Positions 7,654 through 13,737 of a DNA stretch of 20,860 bases are shown here, one piece after another. Below the pieces are notes generated by a model, which ran no database searches, was not told where the DNA came from, and worked only from the letters and a program-made list of their open reading frames with translations. Origin of the DNA: Alphaproteobacteria bacterium. GTDB lineage: Bacteria; Pseudomonadota; Alphaproteobacteria; CAAGCB01; CAG-977. The translations under genes and the position numbers were made by a program. Positions within the stretch are counted from its first letter, which is position 1. Every line of letters starts with the position of its first letter. Where the stretch lies: the NCBI GenBank assembly GCA_900768185.1, contig CAAGCB010000037.1, forward strand, positions 1-20,860. Reading direction: 5' to 3'.

Positions 7654-8302
7654 CGTTTCGCCTCCTGTTGACAATGCCCATGCGTCCGCTGGATCCCGAA
7701 CGCTTCACGACGACCGTCGTTCCCGCCGCCGCGTTTCTTTTGTCGTCCAGTCCCATGTGGTCGCGGTAGAATTTGCGGCAAGCCGCCGCCTGCGCGTGGT
7801 AGTTGTTCGCTTTTGAACCGTGTTCCACGCTGTCCGACGAAATCGTCGAATTGACGGAGCCCGCGTATCCCGCCGCCATGCCGTCCAGCAGGAACGCCGC
7901 CGCCCAGTTCGCAACGGCTTCGCGGTCGGCGGGCGGAACGGTGTCCTCCGTTTCGGTCGCGATGTGCCGTTGTGTGAACCAAACCGTCAAAACGTCGCCC
8001 GTGCGCACGTCACCGCTCAAAAGAATCTTTTCCCCCGAAAGCGACGGCACTGTTTCAAAAGGAACCCTTTTGCCGCATTCCGTTTTGATTTCCAAAACGC
8101 GGGAAAAATCCTTTTGCCAGCCGTCGGGCATTGAAAGCAAAGCCGAGCCGTCAAACTCGACCGTTTCGCACGCCGCGCGCGGTCTGTCGGACGAATAGCG
8201 GAAAAGGGCAAGCTCTATGGCGGCGGCGCGGTCTTCCGGTGAAAACCGACCGTCGGCGTCAATCGCCAAAATATCCGTCAATTTCTGAATATCAGCCAAC
8301 AT
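7646..8302 (-). CDS. Head-tail adaptor/connector protein (gp6/gp36-position)
   Basis: A 218-residue protein directly downstream of the capsid gene, the usual place of the first head-tail adaptor. The N-terminal half has helices followed by 'YSSDRPRAACETVEFDGSAL' and a beta region ('VLEIKTECGKRVPFETVP', 'GDVLTVWFTQRH'). The C-terminal half has a long helix with 'ANWAAAFLLDGMAAGYAG', 'SSDSVEHGSKANNYHAQAAA' and 'CRKFYRDHMGL', a pattern seen in phage adaptor proteins. The ATG at 8302 is preceded by AAAGGGC. The exact family is not certain: it does not look like Mu gp36 (DUF1320) itself. Confidence 0.65.
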   Translation of the reverse strand: MLADIQKLTDILAIDADGRFSPEDRAAAIELALFRYSSDRPRAACETVEFDGSALLSMPDGWQKDFSRVLEIKTECGKRVPFETVPSLSGEKILLSGDVRTGDVLTVWFTQRHIATETEDTVPPADREAVANWAAAFLLDGMAAGYAGSVNSTISSDSVEHGSKANNYHAQAAACRKFYRDHMGLDDKRNAAAGTTVVVKRSGSSGRMGIVNRRRNDD

Positions 8303-8322
8303 CAGCTTGCCCTTTCACCGTT

Positions 8323-10215
8323 TTAGCCGTCCGAACCACCCGTCGGCGGGTTTTGCGCCGGCGTAACAATCGAACCCTGAAACGCGCGGTAATCGATAAT
8401 CGCGCCGCCGTAGATGTGACGGATTTTGTAGGTGATCTGGTCGTTCGTGAACACGCTGCCCGCCGTCGGGTTGTCCTGAATGAACAGCTCTGGTTCTTCG
8501 TTGCCGTCCAAAAATCCGATTTCCAATCCCGTGATGTCGGCGGGGTCGGCTGCCAGATACCAATCGTCTGCATCGGTCGCAAACCAGATCGGAACGATTT
8601 CAGGTTTGACCGTCTGGACGTATTGCGGGTCGTTGTTCGTGTTTCTGACAAACAGGTTGTAAGCCGATTCCTCCAATTCCGGCGGCACCAGCAAAAACGC
8701 GGGCGGAATGGACAGCACTTCGTTTGATCCCGCTTCCGTCTGTTTCATCATCGCCAGACGGCGCGCCGTAAAGCTGGCGGCGGTCAACGCTTCCGTCCCC
8801 AAGTTGCCGTGGTCGGCGTGGAACAGCGTTTTCGTGTCCCCCAGCGTCGGGTTGGAAACAATCAGGTTAAACGCGAACTTTGACAGCGTTCTTTTCGCCG
8901 CGCGCGCCAGTTTAACCGGAATCTGACGGATAGCCCCGACATCGTCGTTTTTAATCATTTCCAGCGTAATCTTTTCCAATCCGCCGCGCTTCGCCGCAGA
9001 ATACTTCGCGACATCGTCGGTCGGGCTGGTGACCGCCGTGTAAGCCGCCGCTTCGTTCACCGTCGGCAAATCGCCGTAGCCGCCCATGCGGACGCGTTTT
9101 TGTTCGCGGAAATCAGCCACGGGAACGATGTTCGCGAACTTGCGCCATGCGTCCAAAGCCGTCCGGTTGTTGTATTCTTTGACCATTCGGCGGGTGATCG
9201 CGTCGCCCAGCACGTTGCCGAACGATGCCGAAGTCAACGCTTCGGTGAAGTTTTCGACGCGTCCCGACACCTTGCCGTCGCCCGTCAGCTCAATGTAGGC
9301 TTCTTTGAACGACAAGGCCTGTTTGTGGTCTTTGTGCGTTTCGTCAAAGAAAGCGTCCAAGCGTTCGGCGGCTTTTTCCCCGTGGTCTTTGGTCACGGCG
9401 GCGCGTCCCGTCCCCAAGTCCGAAACCGTGGCTTCGGTGAATTTCGCCAAATAGTCCAGTTCGTCCTTGATGGCGTTTTCAACGTCGCATTCCTTGAAAT
9501 CCGCCAAAGCTTCAAACTGCTTTTTCAGCCGCGTTTTCGCCATTTCCGGCAAAGAGCTGGCGGCAATCGCCGCTTTGGCGTTCGCGCGCGCTTCAACCAT
9601 TCTGATTTTATTGTCGATGTCCGCCGCCGAAACCGTCGGCGCGGGCGTGGAAACAGACGCGGTCTGTTCTGCCGTTTTTTCCTTGTCACTCATTGTTTGT
9701 CCTTCGTTGTTGATGGCTTCGATAAAGTCGATGATGCCGCCGTTCGCCCCCGGTTCGACGATTAAATCGACCGATTTGACGGCGGAGATTTTGCAGGCTT
9801 CGCGCACCGTTTGACCGTTGATCCGCGTTGTTTTCGCCGTCGCCGACGCATCAATCGAAAAACCGAACAGGTCGGTCATTTTGTTGTCGAACGCTTCGCG
9901 CAGTTTGACGGCAATCGCGCCGTTCGGCTCAATCAGTTCAAAATCGGCTTGAATTTCCTCCGACCCTTCGACAAAGCGGGGATTGCTCAGCCGCCCGATC
10001 AGGTTGCGGAAATCTTTGCCTTTGCCCTGAATGTGCTCCTCGTCGGAACGCACCAGAACCCGCGCCCCGTCAAACAACGGAGCCGCTTCGCGCAAAGCCG
10101 CGGGGGAATAGTAGTTGCCGTTTTTGGATACGCCCGCGGAAATAACGCGGATTTTAAAGCGCTTTGCGCCTTTTTCCGTCACGTCCGCCGCTTCCAAAAA
10201 ATGGGATTTGTTCAT
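8323..10215 (-). CDS. Fused prohead protease-scaffold-major capsid protein
   Basis: One 630-codon ORF covers what Mu encodes as separate I/Z (protease and scaffold) and T (capsid) genes. Residues 1-165 are a prohead protease: 'SKNGNYYSPAALREAAPLFDG', His61 in 'SDEEHIQGKG', Ser120 in 'DLFGFSID' and 'VKSVDLIVEPGANGG' (Asp150) are the likely catalytic-core positions. Residues about 175-300 are charged, helix-rich scaffold ('DKEKTAEQTAS', 'VEARANAKAAIAASSLPEMA'). From about 305 a capsid domain follows ('SGRVENFTEALTSASFGNVL' to 'HIYGGAIIDYRAFQGSIVTP'), resembling Mu-type major head subunits. The start ATG at 10215 has AAGGGG upstream. An internal in-frame ATG at 9693 could give a scaffold-capsid product without protease. 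No internal stop or frameshift is seen. Confidence 0.88.
   Translation of the reverse strand: MNKSHFLEAADVTEKGAKRFKIRVISAGVSKNGNYYSPAALREAAPLFDGARVLVRSDEEHIQGKGKDFRNLIGRLSNPRFVEGSEEIQADFELIEPNGAIAVKLREAFDNKMTDLFGFSIDASATAKTTRINGQTVREACKISAVKSVDLIVEPGANGGIIDFIEAINNEGQTMSDKEKTAEQTASVSTPAPTVSAADIDNKIRMVEARANAKAAIAASSLPEMAKTRLKKQFEALADFKECDVENAIKDELDYLAKFTEATVSDLGTGRAAVTKDHGEKAAERLDAFFDETHKDHKQALSFKEAYIELTGDGKVSGRVENFTEALTSASFGNVLGDAITRRMVKEYNNRTALDAWRKFANIVPVADFREQKRVRMGGYGDLPTVNEAAAYTAVTSPTDDVAKYSAAKRGGLEKITLEMIKNDDVGAIRQIPVKLARAAKRTLSKFAFNLIVSNPTLGDTKTLFHADHGNLGTEALTAASFTARRLAMMKQTEAGSNEVLSIPPAFLLVPPELEESAYNLFVRNTNNDPQYVQTVKPEIVPIWFATDADDWYLAADPADITGLEIGFLDGNEEPELFIQDNPTAGSVFTNDQITYKIRHIYGGAIIDYRAFQGSIVTPAQNPPTGGSDG
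9693..9706 (-). promoter_or_regulatory. Possible internal translation start inside protease-capsid ORF
   Basis: Minus-strand GAAGGACAAACAATG puts AAGGA seven bases ahead of an in-frame ATG (codon 175) exactly at the protease/scaffold boundary. Initiation here would make a 456-residue scaffold-capsid protein, analogous to nested protease/scaffold starts in Mu I/Z and lambda C/Nu3. The site is visible; its use is inferred. Confidence 0.5.
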
Positions 10216-10225
10216 GACGCGCCCC

Positions 10226-10435
10226 TTATTTGTTCAAGGTGTGCTTGCGTCCGTCGCCGGTCACGATGACGACGCGGTCGCCCAAGTCCGCAAAAGACAG
10301 AACGTCCCGTTCGGAAACGCCCTTGCGTCCGACAATTTCGACTTTTCTGTCCCGCAGCAGTTTCAGAACGCCCGCCTTGTCAATGCCGACAGGCTTTTCT
10401 TCGGTTTTCGGATCTTCGTTTTTCTTGTCCGCCAT
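10226..10435 (-). CDS. Small phage protein upstream of protease/capsid, unknown function
   Basis: A 69-residue protein starting at ATG 10435 (MADKKNEDPKTEEKPVGIDK), chosen because AAGGAG lies eight bases upstream; the frame continues further but without support. The first 18 residues are charged and probably disordered. The rest ('AGVLKLLRDRKVEIVGRKGV', 'DVLSFADLGDRVVIVTGDGR') could form a small alpha/beta domain. It is the first gene of the capsid operon, ten bases before the protease-capsid gene, and follows the 30-bp repeated element by about 65 bases. I do not recognise a named family; a head decoration or regulatory role is possible but unsupported. Confidence 0.65.
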   Translation of the reverse strand: MADKKNEDPKTEEKPVGIDKAGVLKLLRDRKVEIVGRKGVSERDVLSFADLGDRVVIVTGDGRKHTLNK

Positions 10436-10501
10436 GATGGTCTCCTTAAAAGTTCTTGCATTTCGCAATCAATAAGGACACCATAAGGCATTCGGGAATC
10501 G

Positions 10502-10531
10502 TTCAGAATTGTGTCATTTGTCAGGGGGAAA
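10502..10531. promoter_or_regulatory. 30-bp shared element, copy 1 (candidate late control site)
   Basis: This sequence (core CATTTGTCAGGGGGAAA on the plus strand) recurs at 17972-18001 with three substitutions in 30 bases. On the minus strand it lies upstream of the capsid operon start at 10435; on the plus strand it lies 31 bases before the membrane protein gene at 10563. CTGACA on the minus strand and TTGTCA on the plus strand both resemble a -35 box, but no good -10 is seen at normal spacing on the minus strand, consistent with an activator-dependent promoter. Mu has late promoter PI at a comparable place. Confidence 0.6.
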
Positions 10532-10548
10532 GCCCCTTATTTTTGTTT
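10523..10548 (+). terminator. Intrinsic terminator-like hairpin before plus-strand membrane gene
   Basis: On the plus strand AGGGGG-AAAG-CCCCTT forms a stem of up to six pairs (one G-U) followed by ATTTTTGTTT. It lies 15 bases before the start of the plus-strand gene at 10563 with no plus-strand gene to its left, so it may block antisense read-through or act as an attenuator. The second copy of the shared element lacks the right arm, so the hairpin is not what is conserved. Confidence 0.5.
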
Positions 10549-10562
10549 AAGGAAATTCAACA

Positions 10563-10976
10563 ATGTTTTTGCTTTGTGATGCGTCATCTTCTTCCTCAGA
10601 AGCTTGGATTGCCTTTGCTGGTGTTATTGTAGGGTCTATTGTATCCGTAGGTTTTACATGGTTTGTCGAATGGCGCAAATCAAAGAGTGACGAAAAAATC
10701 TATTTGAAAAGAAAACAAGAAGAAGCTTATCTAAATGTTCTAATGATTCTAACAAAGCTAAATTATTCAGATATGAAAAACAGCGGAAAGCTTTTAACTT
10801 TAACAGATTTTAACAAAAAACTAATTCCATATCTTCCTTCTATAAAATTATATCTTCCAAAAGACGTAAGTTGTGAACTGGACAATATGATTTATACAAC
10901 ACCTGAACAAGGCAAAAAAATCTTAGAGAAGCTTGTTGATATAATAAAAACCAGATTAGGCATTCCTTTGAATTAA
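10563..10976 (+). CDS. Single-pass membrane protein of unknown function, AT-rich cargo gene
   Basis: A 137-residue protein encoded opposite to all neighbouring phage genes. The ATG at 10563 is preceded by AAGGAAATTCAACA. After a short Ser-rich N-terminus a membrane segment runs from about residue 14 to 34 ('AWIAFAGVIVGSIVSVGFTW'), containing small-residue GxxxG-type spacing. Then come a basic-charged 'EWRKSKSDEKIYLKRKQEE' helix and a C-terminal, mostly helical cytoplasmic region. Base composition and codon choice (many AAA, TTA, ATA) are far more AT-rich than the flanking genes, a sign of separate origin. It sits between head genes F and the capsid operon, next to the shared element. Membrane topology and cargo position suggest a superinfection-exclusion or host-fitness role, but this is only inference; no family was recognised. 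Confidence 0.75.
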   Translation: MFLLCDASSSSSEAWIAFAGVIVGSIVSVGFTWFVEWRKSKSDEKIYLKRKQEEAYLNVLMILTKLNYSDMKNSGKLLTLTDFNKKLIPYLPSIKLYLPKDVSCELDNMIYTTPEQGKKILEKLVDIIKTRLGIPLN

Positions 10977-11090
10977 AAACATCGACGTTAAACGGGGGTT
11001 AAACGGGTCTGTGCGCGTTTTGGGCATAAAAAGCAAACCTCGTCCGTCCTTAGCCCCAACCGCGCGCACACAGGCTTTAAAATCGGTTCT
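10977..11090. other. Non-coding gap with tandem and inverted repeats
   Basis: No convincing gene lies here. An 11-bp unit GTTAAACGGGG is repeated in tandem at 10987-10997 and 10998-11008 (last base differs). TGTGCGCG at 11010-11017 is complementary to CGCGCACA at 11063-11070, with TTGGG and CCCAA just inside, which could form a long imperfect hairpin with about 35 loop bases. It may terminate the small-gene operon from the right or mark the edge of the cargo insertion; no T-run follows on the minus strand. Confidence 0.5.
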
Positions 11091-11210
11091 TCATTTCGCA
11101 ATGAAACTCAACACCAAAAACAACGCCGCCACGGCGGGCATATAAGCGTTTTTCCAAACCAGCAACAGCGGGACGCTTAACGCCAGAACTGCAATCCAAT
11201 CGTGCGTCAT
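11091..11210 (-). CDS. 39-residue membrane peptide
   Basis: A short ORF from ATG 11210 to TGA 11091 encodes MTHDWIAVLALSVPLLLVWK followed by NAYMPAVAALFLVLSFIAK. Two hydrophobic stretches (about 5-18 and 24-38) separated by 'WKNAYMP' suggest a two-helix hairpin. AAAAGGAAA lies five bases before the start. The start overlaps the stop of the preceding (frameshifted) mini-gene as TAATG, a sign of translational coupling and evidence that it is real. It is the last gene of the small-gene run. Size and topology would suit a holin or holin-partner peptide, but there is no endolysin beside it, so function is open. Confidence 0.6.
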   Translation of the reverse strand: MTHDWIAVLALSVPLLLVWKNAYMPAVAALFLVLSFIAK

Positions 11211-11310
11211 TACGGTTTCCTTTTCAGCAAATCGTACAGGCAATAACCAAGCGTCCCTAAAACGGCAATACCACGCCGATCGCGACCATCGTTTCCAGCA
11301 AATCCTTCAT
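11210..11310 (-). pseudogene. Frameshifted 33-residue membrane peptide gene
   Basis: An ATG at 11310 (overlapping the preceding stop as ATGA) begins MKDLLETMVAIGV but frame 0 stops after 17 codons at TAG. The next frame continues sensibly as GIAVLGTLGYCLYDLLKRKP and stops at TAA 11212-11210, which overlaps the next ATG. Insertion of a single base near 11275 would give a 33-residue membrane peptide with perfect coupling on both sides. This may be a real mutation, an assembly error, or less likely a recoding site. Confidence 0.55.
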
Positions 11311-11564
11311 TCTTTTCCCCTTCCGTTCAAGGCGTTACGAGCCCACGTTCCAAATTCCTGTTCGTCCACGCCATAGCCGTTGTCGAATACTTCCCAAACC
11401 TTGCCGTCCACAACGGAAAAATGATGTTCAGGAGCGGCGTATTTTTCCAACGCTTTACGCAAGCGGACGTTTTCTTCCGAAAGGCGATATGCTCTCGCGC
11501 ACAGTTTTGCCGTCGCTCTCAAATCTCGTTTGAACCGCTTAAATTTTTCTTCGGTTTCGGTCAT
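11307..11564 (-). CDS. Small phage protein with N-terminal coiled coil, unknown
   Basis: An 85-residue protein. The N-terminal half (TEEKFKRFKRDLRATAKLCA, then 'RAYRLSEENVRLRKALEKYA') looks like a continuous charged helix or coiled coil. The second half ('HHFSVVDGKVWEVFDNGYGV', 'FGTWARNAL') could be a small beta-containing domain. The ATG at 11564 overlaps the preceding gene stop by four bases (ATGA), and its own stop overlaps the next start the same way, so it is embedded in a coupled operon. No family recognised. Coiled-coil small proteins of this kind are common between head genes in accessory modules. Confidence 0.65.
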   Translation of the reverse strand: MTETEEKFKRFKRDLRATAKLCARAYRLSEENVRLRKALEKYAAPEHHFSVVDGKVWEVFDNGYGVDEQEFGTWARNALNGRGKE

Positions 11565-11806
11565 TTATCCCTCTCGATCACCGACCACAAACGAAGACCG
11601 GCGGGACGTTTCTGGTCGTCATCAATGCCGAAAATACGCCAGTCGCTCCGCATAATGTTGCAGGTGTTCATACTGTCCAGCGGTTCAAAACCGTTGTGCG
11701 TCAGTTCGCAAATTTGGTCGTCGATCATGCACAAAGGATCGGAACGACCGTCGAATATGACGGCTTCGCCGGAACGCATCGCCGCCAGAGCCTCTTCAAA
11801 AAACAT
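11561..11806 (-). CDS. Small protein resembling DUF2829/Tad2-like fold (tentative)
   Basis: An 81-residue protein starting at ATG 11806 (MFFEEALAAMRSGEAVIFDG), chosen because upstream codons overlap the preceding membrane gene and the start lies one base after its stop. It opens with 'FEEALAAMRSGEAV' and has a late 'NIMRSDWRIFGIDDDQKRP'. This frame of an N-terminal 'F.eAL..l..Gk.v' helix and a C-terminal 'i...DWei' strand is characteristic of DUF2829-type phage proteins, the family that includes the Thoeris inhibitor Tad2. The hallmark 'R.gW' after the first helix is not present (here FDGRSDPL), so the relationship is tentative. It might bind a small molecule or simply share the fold. Confidence 0.6.
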   Translation of the reverse strand: MFFEEALAAMRSGEAVIFDGRSDPLCMIDDQICELTHNGFEPLDSMNTCNIMRSDWRIFGIDDDQKRPAGLRLWSVIERDK

Positions 11807-11807
11807 C

Positions 11808-12002
11808 TTATTTTTTCCCGTTGAAAATAGGCTTGAAGGCAAAATAGCCGATAAGCATAACGACATAACTTTCCAAAGAGATTACCAGTCGAAACGCCCT
11901 TATTCCCCAGTTTTCCAAGGCGTATAGCTCCCAAAAGCTTGATGAAAAGAAAATGGTGTATGCGACCATAGACCAGAATAAAAAACACAACATATTTTTC
12001 AT
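11808..12002 (-). CDS. 64-residue two-helix membrane protein
   Basis: The start is the ATG at 12002, preceded by GGGGGATGCAAA and overlapping the previous stop (ATGA). The protein (MKNMLCFLFWSMVAYTIFFS...) has a first membrane segment at about residues 3-22 and a second at about 42-58 ('RLVISLESYVVMLIGYFAF'), ending in 'KPIFNGKK'. Both ends would lie on the same side, with the linker 'SFWELYALENWGIRAFR' between. Codons are slightly more AT-rich than neighbours. Holin-like by size and topology, yet no lysis enzyme is beside it; an alternative is a membrane exclusion factor. Confidence 0.6.
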   Translation of the reverse strand: MKNMLCFLFWSMVAYTIFFSSSFWELYALENWGIRAFRLVISLESYVVMLIGYFAFKPIFNGKK

Positions 12003-12244
12003 TTTGCATCCCCCGTATCTTTGCGATGTTCCAACGCCTGATCGCACTGAAACACGATTTCGTCCCAGTCCGCGCAAAAGCCGTGTTCGTTCACTTCCTG
12101 ACGGATTGCCTGCAAAGCGGCGGAACACCTGTCTATTTTTTCACGGTAAAAGTTCACCGTTTCGACAGGCAGGATTTCGTAGCGTTTCTTGGGCGAAGCG
12201 ATGACAAGGCAACGGTTAAACGGCAGGTTGATTTTCATAACCAT
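11999..12244 (-). CDS. Small phage protein, unknown
   Basis: An 81-residue protein starting at ATG 12244 (MVMKINLPFNRCLVIASPKK), or at the ATG at 12238; AAGAAAGAAA lies directly upstream. The frame is open further back to a GTG at 12391 that overlaps the F-gene stop, but that stretch coincides with the inverted-repeat RNA candidate and reads like non-coding sequence. The protein has a short N-terminal strand region, then helices ('ETVNFYREKIDRCSAALQAI', 'ADWDEIVFQCDQALEHRKD'). It heads the small-gene run between the F-type gene and the membrane cargo gene. No family recognised. Confidence 0.6.
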   Translation of the reverse strand: MVMKINLPFNRCLVIASPKKRYEILPVETVNFYREKIDRCSAALQAIRQEVNEHGFCADWDEIVFQCDQALEHRKDTGDAK

Positions 12245-12252
12245 TTTCTTTC

Positions 12253-12281
12253 TTGATTTTCTTTCAAGGAAAACGTATAAT
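12253..12281 (+). promoter_or_regulatory. Sigma-70-type promoter for candidate small RNA
   Basis: TTGATT at 12253-12258, a 17-base spacer and a perfect TATAAT at 12276-12281. Expected initiation at about 12288-12291 would begin the transcript at the left arm of an 11-bp inverted repeat. There is no plus-strand protein gene downstream. Confidence 0.5.
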
Positions 12282-12288
12282 TGTATTA

Positions 12289-12400
12289 TTGAAGAAAGGG
12301 CTTGCTTGGAAAGGAAGTCGGATAACAACCAGCCTCTTGCAAAAGAGTCGATGTAGCGGAGAGTAGCGCACCCGCCTTGCCCTTTCTTCACTTTTCTTTG
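12289..12400 (+). ncRNA. Candidate structured small RNA with pairing 5' and 3' ends
   Basis: GAAGAAAGGGC (12291-12301) pairs perfectly with GCCCTTTCTTC (12379-12389), closing an about 77-base interior. Inside, CTCTT-GCAA-AAGAG (12334-12347) is a five-pair hairpin with a GNRA tetraloop, and GCGG (12356-12359) can pair with CCGC (12372-12375). The tetraloop is of GNRA type only on the plus strand. A well-spaced promoter ends just before the left arm, and ACTTTTCTTTG follows the right arm as a weak termination tract. It is antisense to the end of the F-type gene and to the leader of the next gene. A dispersed palindromic repeat of the host is the main alternative. No known RNA family was recognised. 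Confidence 0.4.
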
Positions 12401-13737
12401 AGTATTTCATACGCGTTTTCATTCCTGAGATTTTGCTCTTCCATTTTCCCTGCCGTTACAATCCAGTTGCGGGATTGGGCGTTTTTGGCGTTATCTTCCT
12501 TGCGTTGCAGATTCACGGCGACTTTGTCATACAGCCCGTCAGGGCGTTTAAACGCGTAAATCAGCTCGTTTTTGTCTTTGGAACACAGCACAACGTCGGC
12601 ATTGGTCAATCGGTCGGGCAGGTGTTTGATTGTGTTCAAATCGACCTGTTGCCCGCGCGCCTGTTTGACGGCGCGGGACAGGTGGATCAGCTGTTTGTCC
12701 GTGATGGAAATGTCCGCGCTGAACGGTTCAATCCCGCGCACTTTCAACGCCTGCATGATTCCCGCGTCGATAACGCCGACGGTTTTCGACGTGCCGTCCG
12801 GACGCACGCCGTCCGCCCGACTCAATATTTTTTCCGCCCAGTTGCGGTAATCTTCCCGCCTGACGTCTTGCGCAATGCGCTTTTCGTTGCTTTTGTTTAA
12901 TTCTTCGACGGTAAAGGGAACGTCAGCAGGGTGTTTGACTTCCCAATCGTCCATATAGGGCAAACAAACGCACCCGCAGTTGATTGTTTCCGCGGCGGGG
13001 GCGGTCGGGTCGCGGGGATACATCATTTTGACCCCGCCGACCGTAAAGGGTTCGTCCGCATCAACCACTTGCCCGTCCGCCATATCGTGCGTCAGTCGGC
13101 TGTGAATCTTGCCCGATCGCCGCCATTGCTTTTTCATTTTCAATCCGGCTTCCCGCGCCTGCATCAGGCGTTCCTGCGTGGCGACCGAAAAGGCGCGCCC
13201 CAGTTCCGTGTTGACGATGCGGTACGCCCGCGCCCGCCCGTTGGCGTCCAAGTGCGCCGCAATTTCCCGCGCCGCCTGAAACGGATTTTGAGCCCCGATC
13301 AGGCAAAGCCCCATTTGTTCGCTGATTTTCTTTTTAGCCTGTTCCCCGATATCCGCTAAACGATCGGTCATAAAGGAGCGCATCGCTTTGATTTGTTCCG
13401 TATCAGCCCGCTGCACCCGCGCGTTTAAATCAAATTTAAACATCGCTTTAACGGGTTCGTCAACCAAAGCCGCGCCCGTTTCAACCGCTTTGTCAAACCC
13501 GACGGTTCCGACGGAACGCAAATCCGATTTCAGTTCTTCGGCGACACGTTCAATATCCTTTTGCACGTTGGTCAACGCCCACATCTGATAATCGGACGGC
13601 GCGGTCGCCAGACGGCTGCGGATTTCCTCTTTGGCTTTTTTCAAAAAAGCGTCAATGTCCTCACGTGTTTGCCGCACGTCGGCGACAAAGCGTTTAAACT
13701 GCGCTTTCTTTTCCCGTTCAAACGGATTGTTCGTCAT
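12388..13737 (-). CDS. F-type head morphogenesis protein fused to a BECR-like nuclease domain
   Basis: A 449-residue protein in the position of Mu gp30 (F). Residues about 1-265 form a SPP1 gp7/Mu F-type minor head domain with the motifs 'RIVNTELGRAFSVATQERLM', 'KIHSRLTHDMADGQVV', 'MMYPRDP' and the cysteine pair region 'ETINCGCVCLP' (Cys254, Cys256, Cys258). Residues about 315-449 are an additional domain: 'SKTVGVIDAGIMQALKVRGI', 'ADISITDKQLIHLSR', 'LNTIKHLPDRLTNADVVL', 'ELIYAFKRPDGLYDKVAVNL' and 'NAQSRNWIVTAGKM'. This matches the phage barnase-EndoU-ColicinE5/D-RelE-like (BECR) RNase domains known as C-terminal fusions on head proteins; likely acting residues include His352 and Lys/Arg pairs, not proven. 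The portal gene overlaps its start by 20 bases. Family knowledge suggests the nuclease is injected with DNA; that is inference. Confidence 0.82.
   Translation of the reverse strand: MTNNPFEREKKAQFKRFVADVRQTREDIDAFLKKAKEEIRSRLATAPSDYQMWALTNVQKDIERVAEELKSDLRSVGTVGFDKAVETGAALVDEPVKAMFKFDLNARVQRADTEQIKAMRSFMTDRLADIGEQAKKKISEQMGLCLIGAQNPFQAAREIAAHLDANGRARAYRIVNTELGRAFSVATQERLMQAREAGLKMKKQWRRSGKIHSRLTHDMADGQVVDADEPFTVGGVKMMYPRDPTAPAAETINCGCVCLPYMDDWEVKHPADVPFTVEELNKSNEKRIAQDVRREDYRNWAEKILSRADGVRPDGTSKTVGVIDAGIMQALKVRGIEPFSADISITDKQLIHLSRAVKQARGQQVDLNTIKHLPDRLTNADVVLCSKDKNELIYAFKRPDGLYDKVAVNLQRKEDNAKNAQSRNWIVTAGKMEEQNLRNENAYEILKEK

Noticed and set aside
12245..12391. GTG start at 12391 extending the small gene to 130 residues
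   Set aside because: The GTGA overlap with the F-gene stop is attractive, but the extra 49 residues coincide with the inverted-repeat RNA candidate and do not look like a protein domain; the ATG at 12244 has its own purine-rich leader. Not fully excluded.
12289..12400. Retron-type msr/msd (ends pair as a1/a2 do)
   Set aside because: No reverse transcriptase gene lies nearby and the interior does not form the long msd hairpin.
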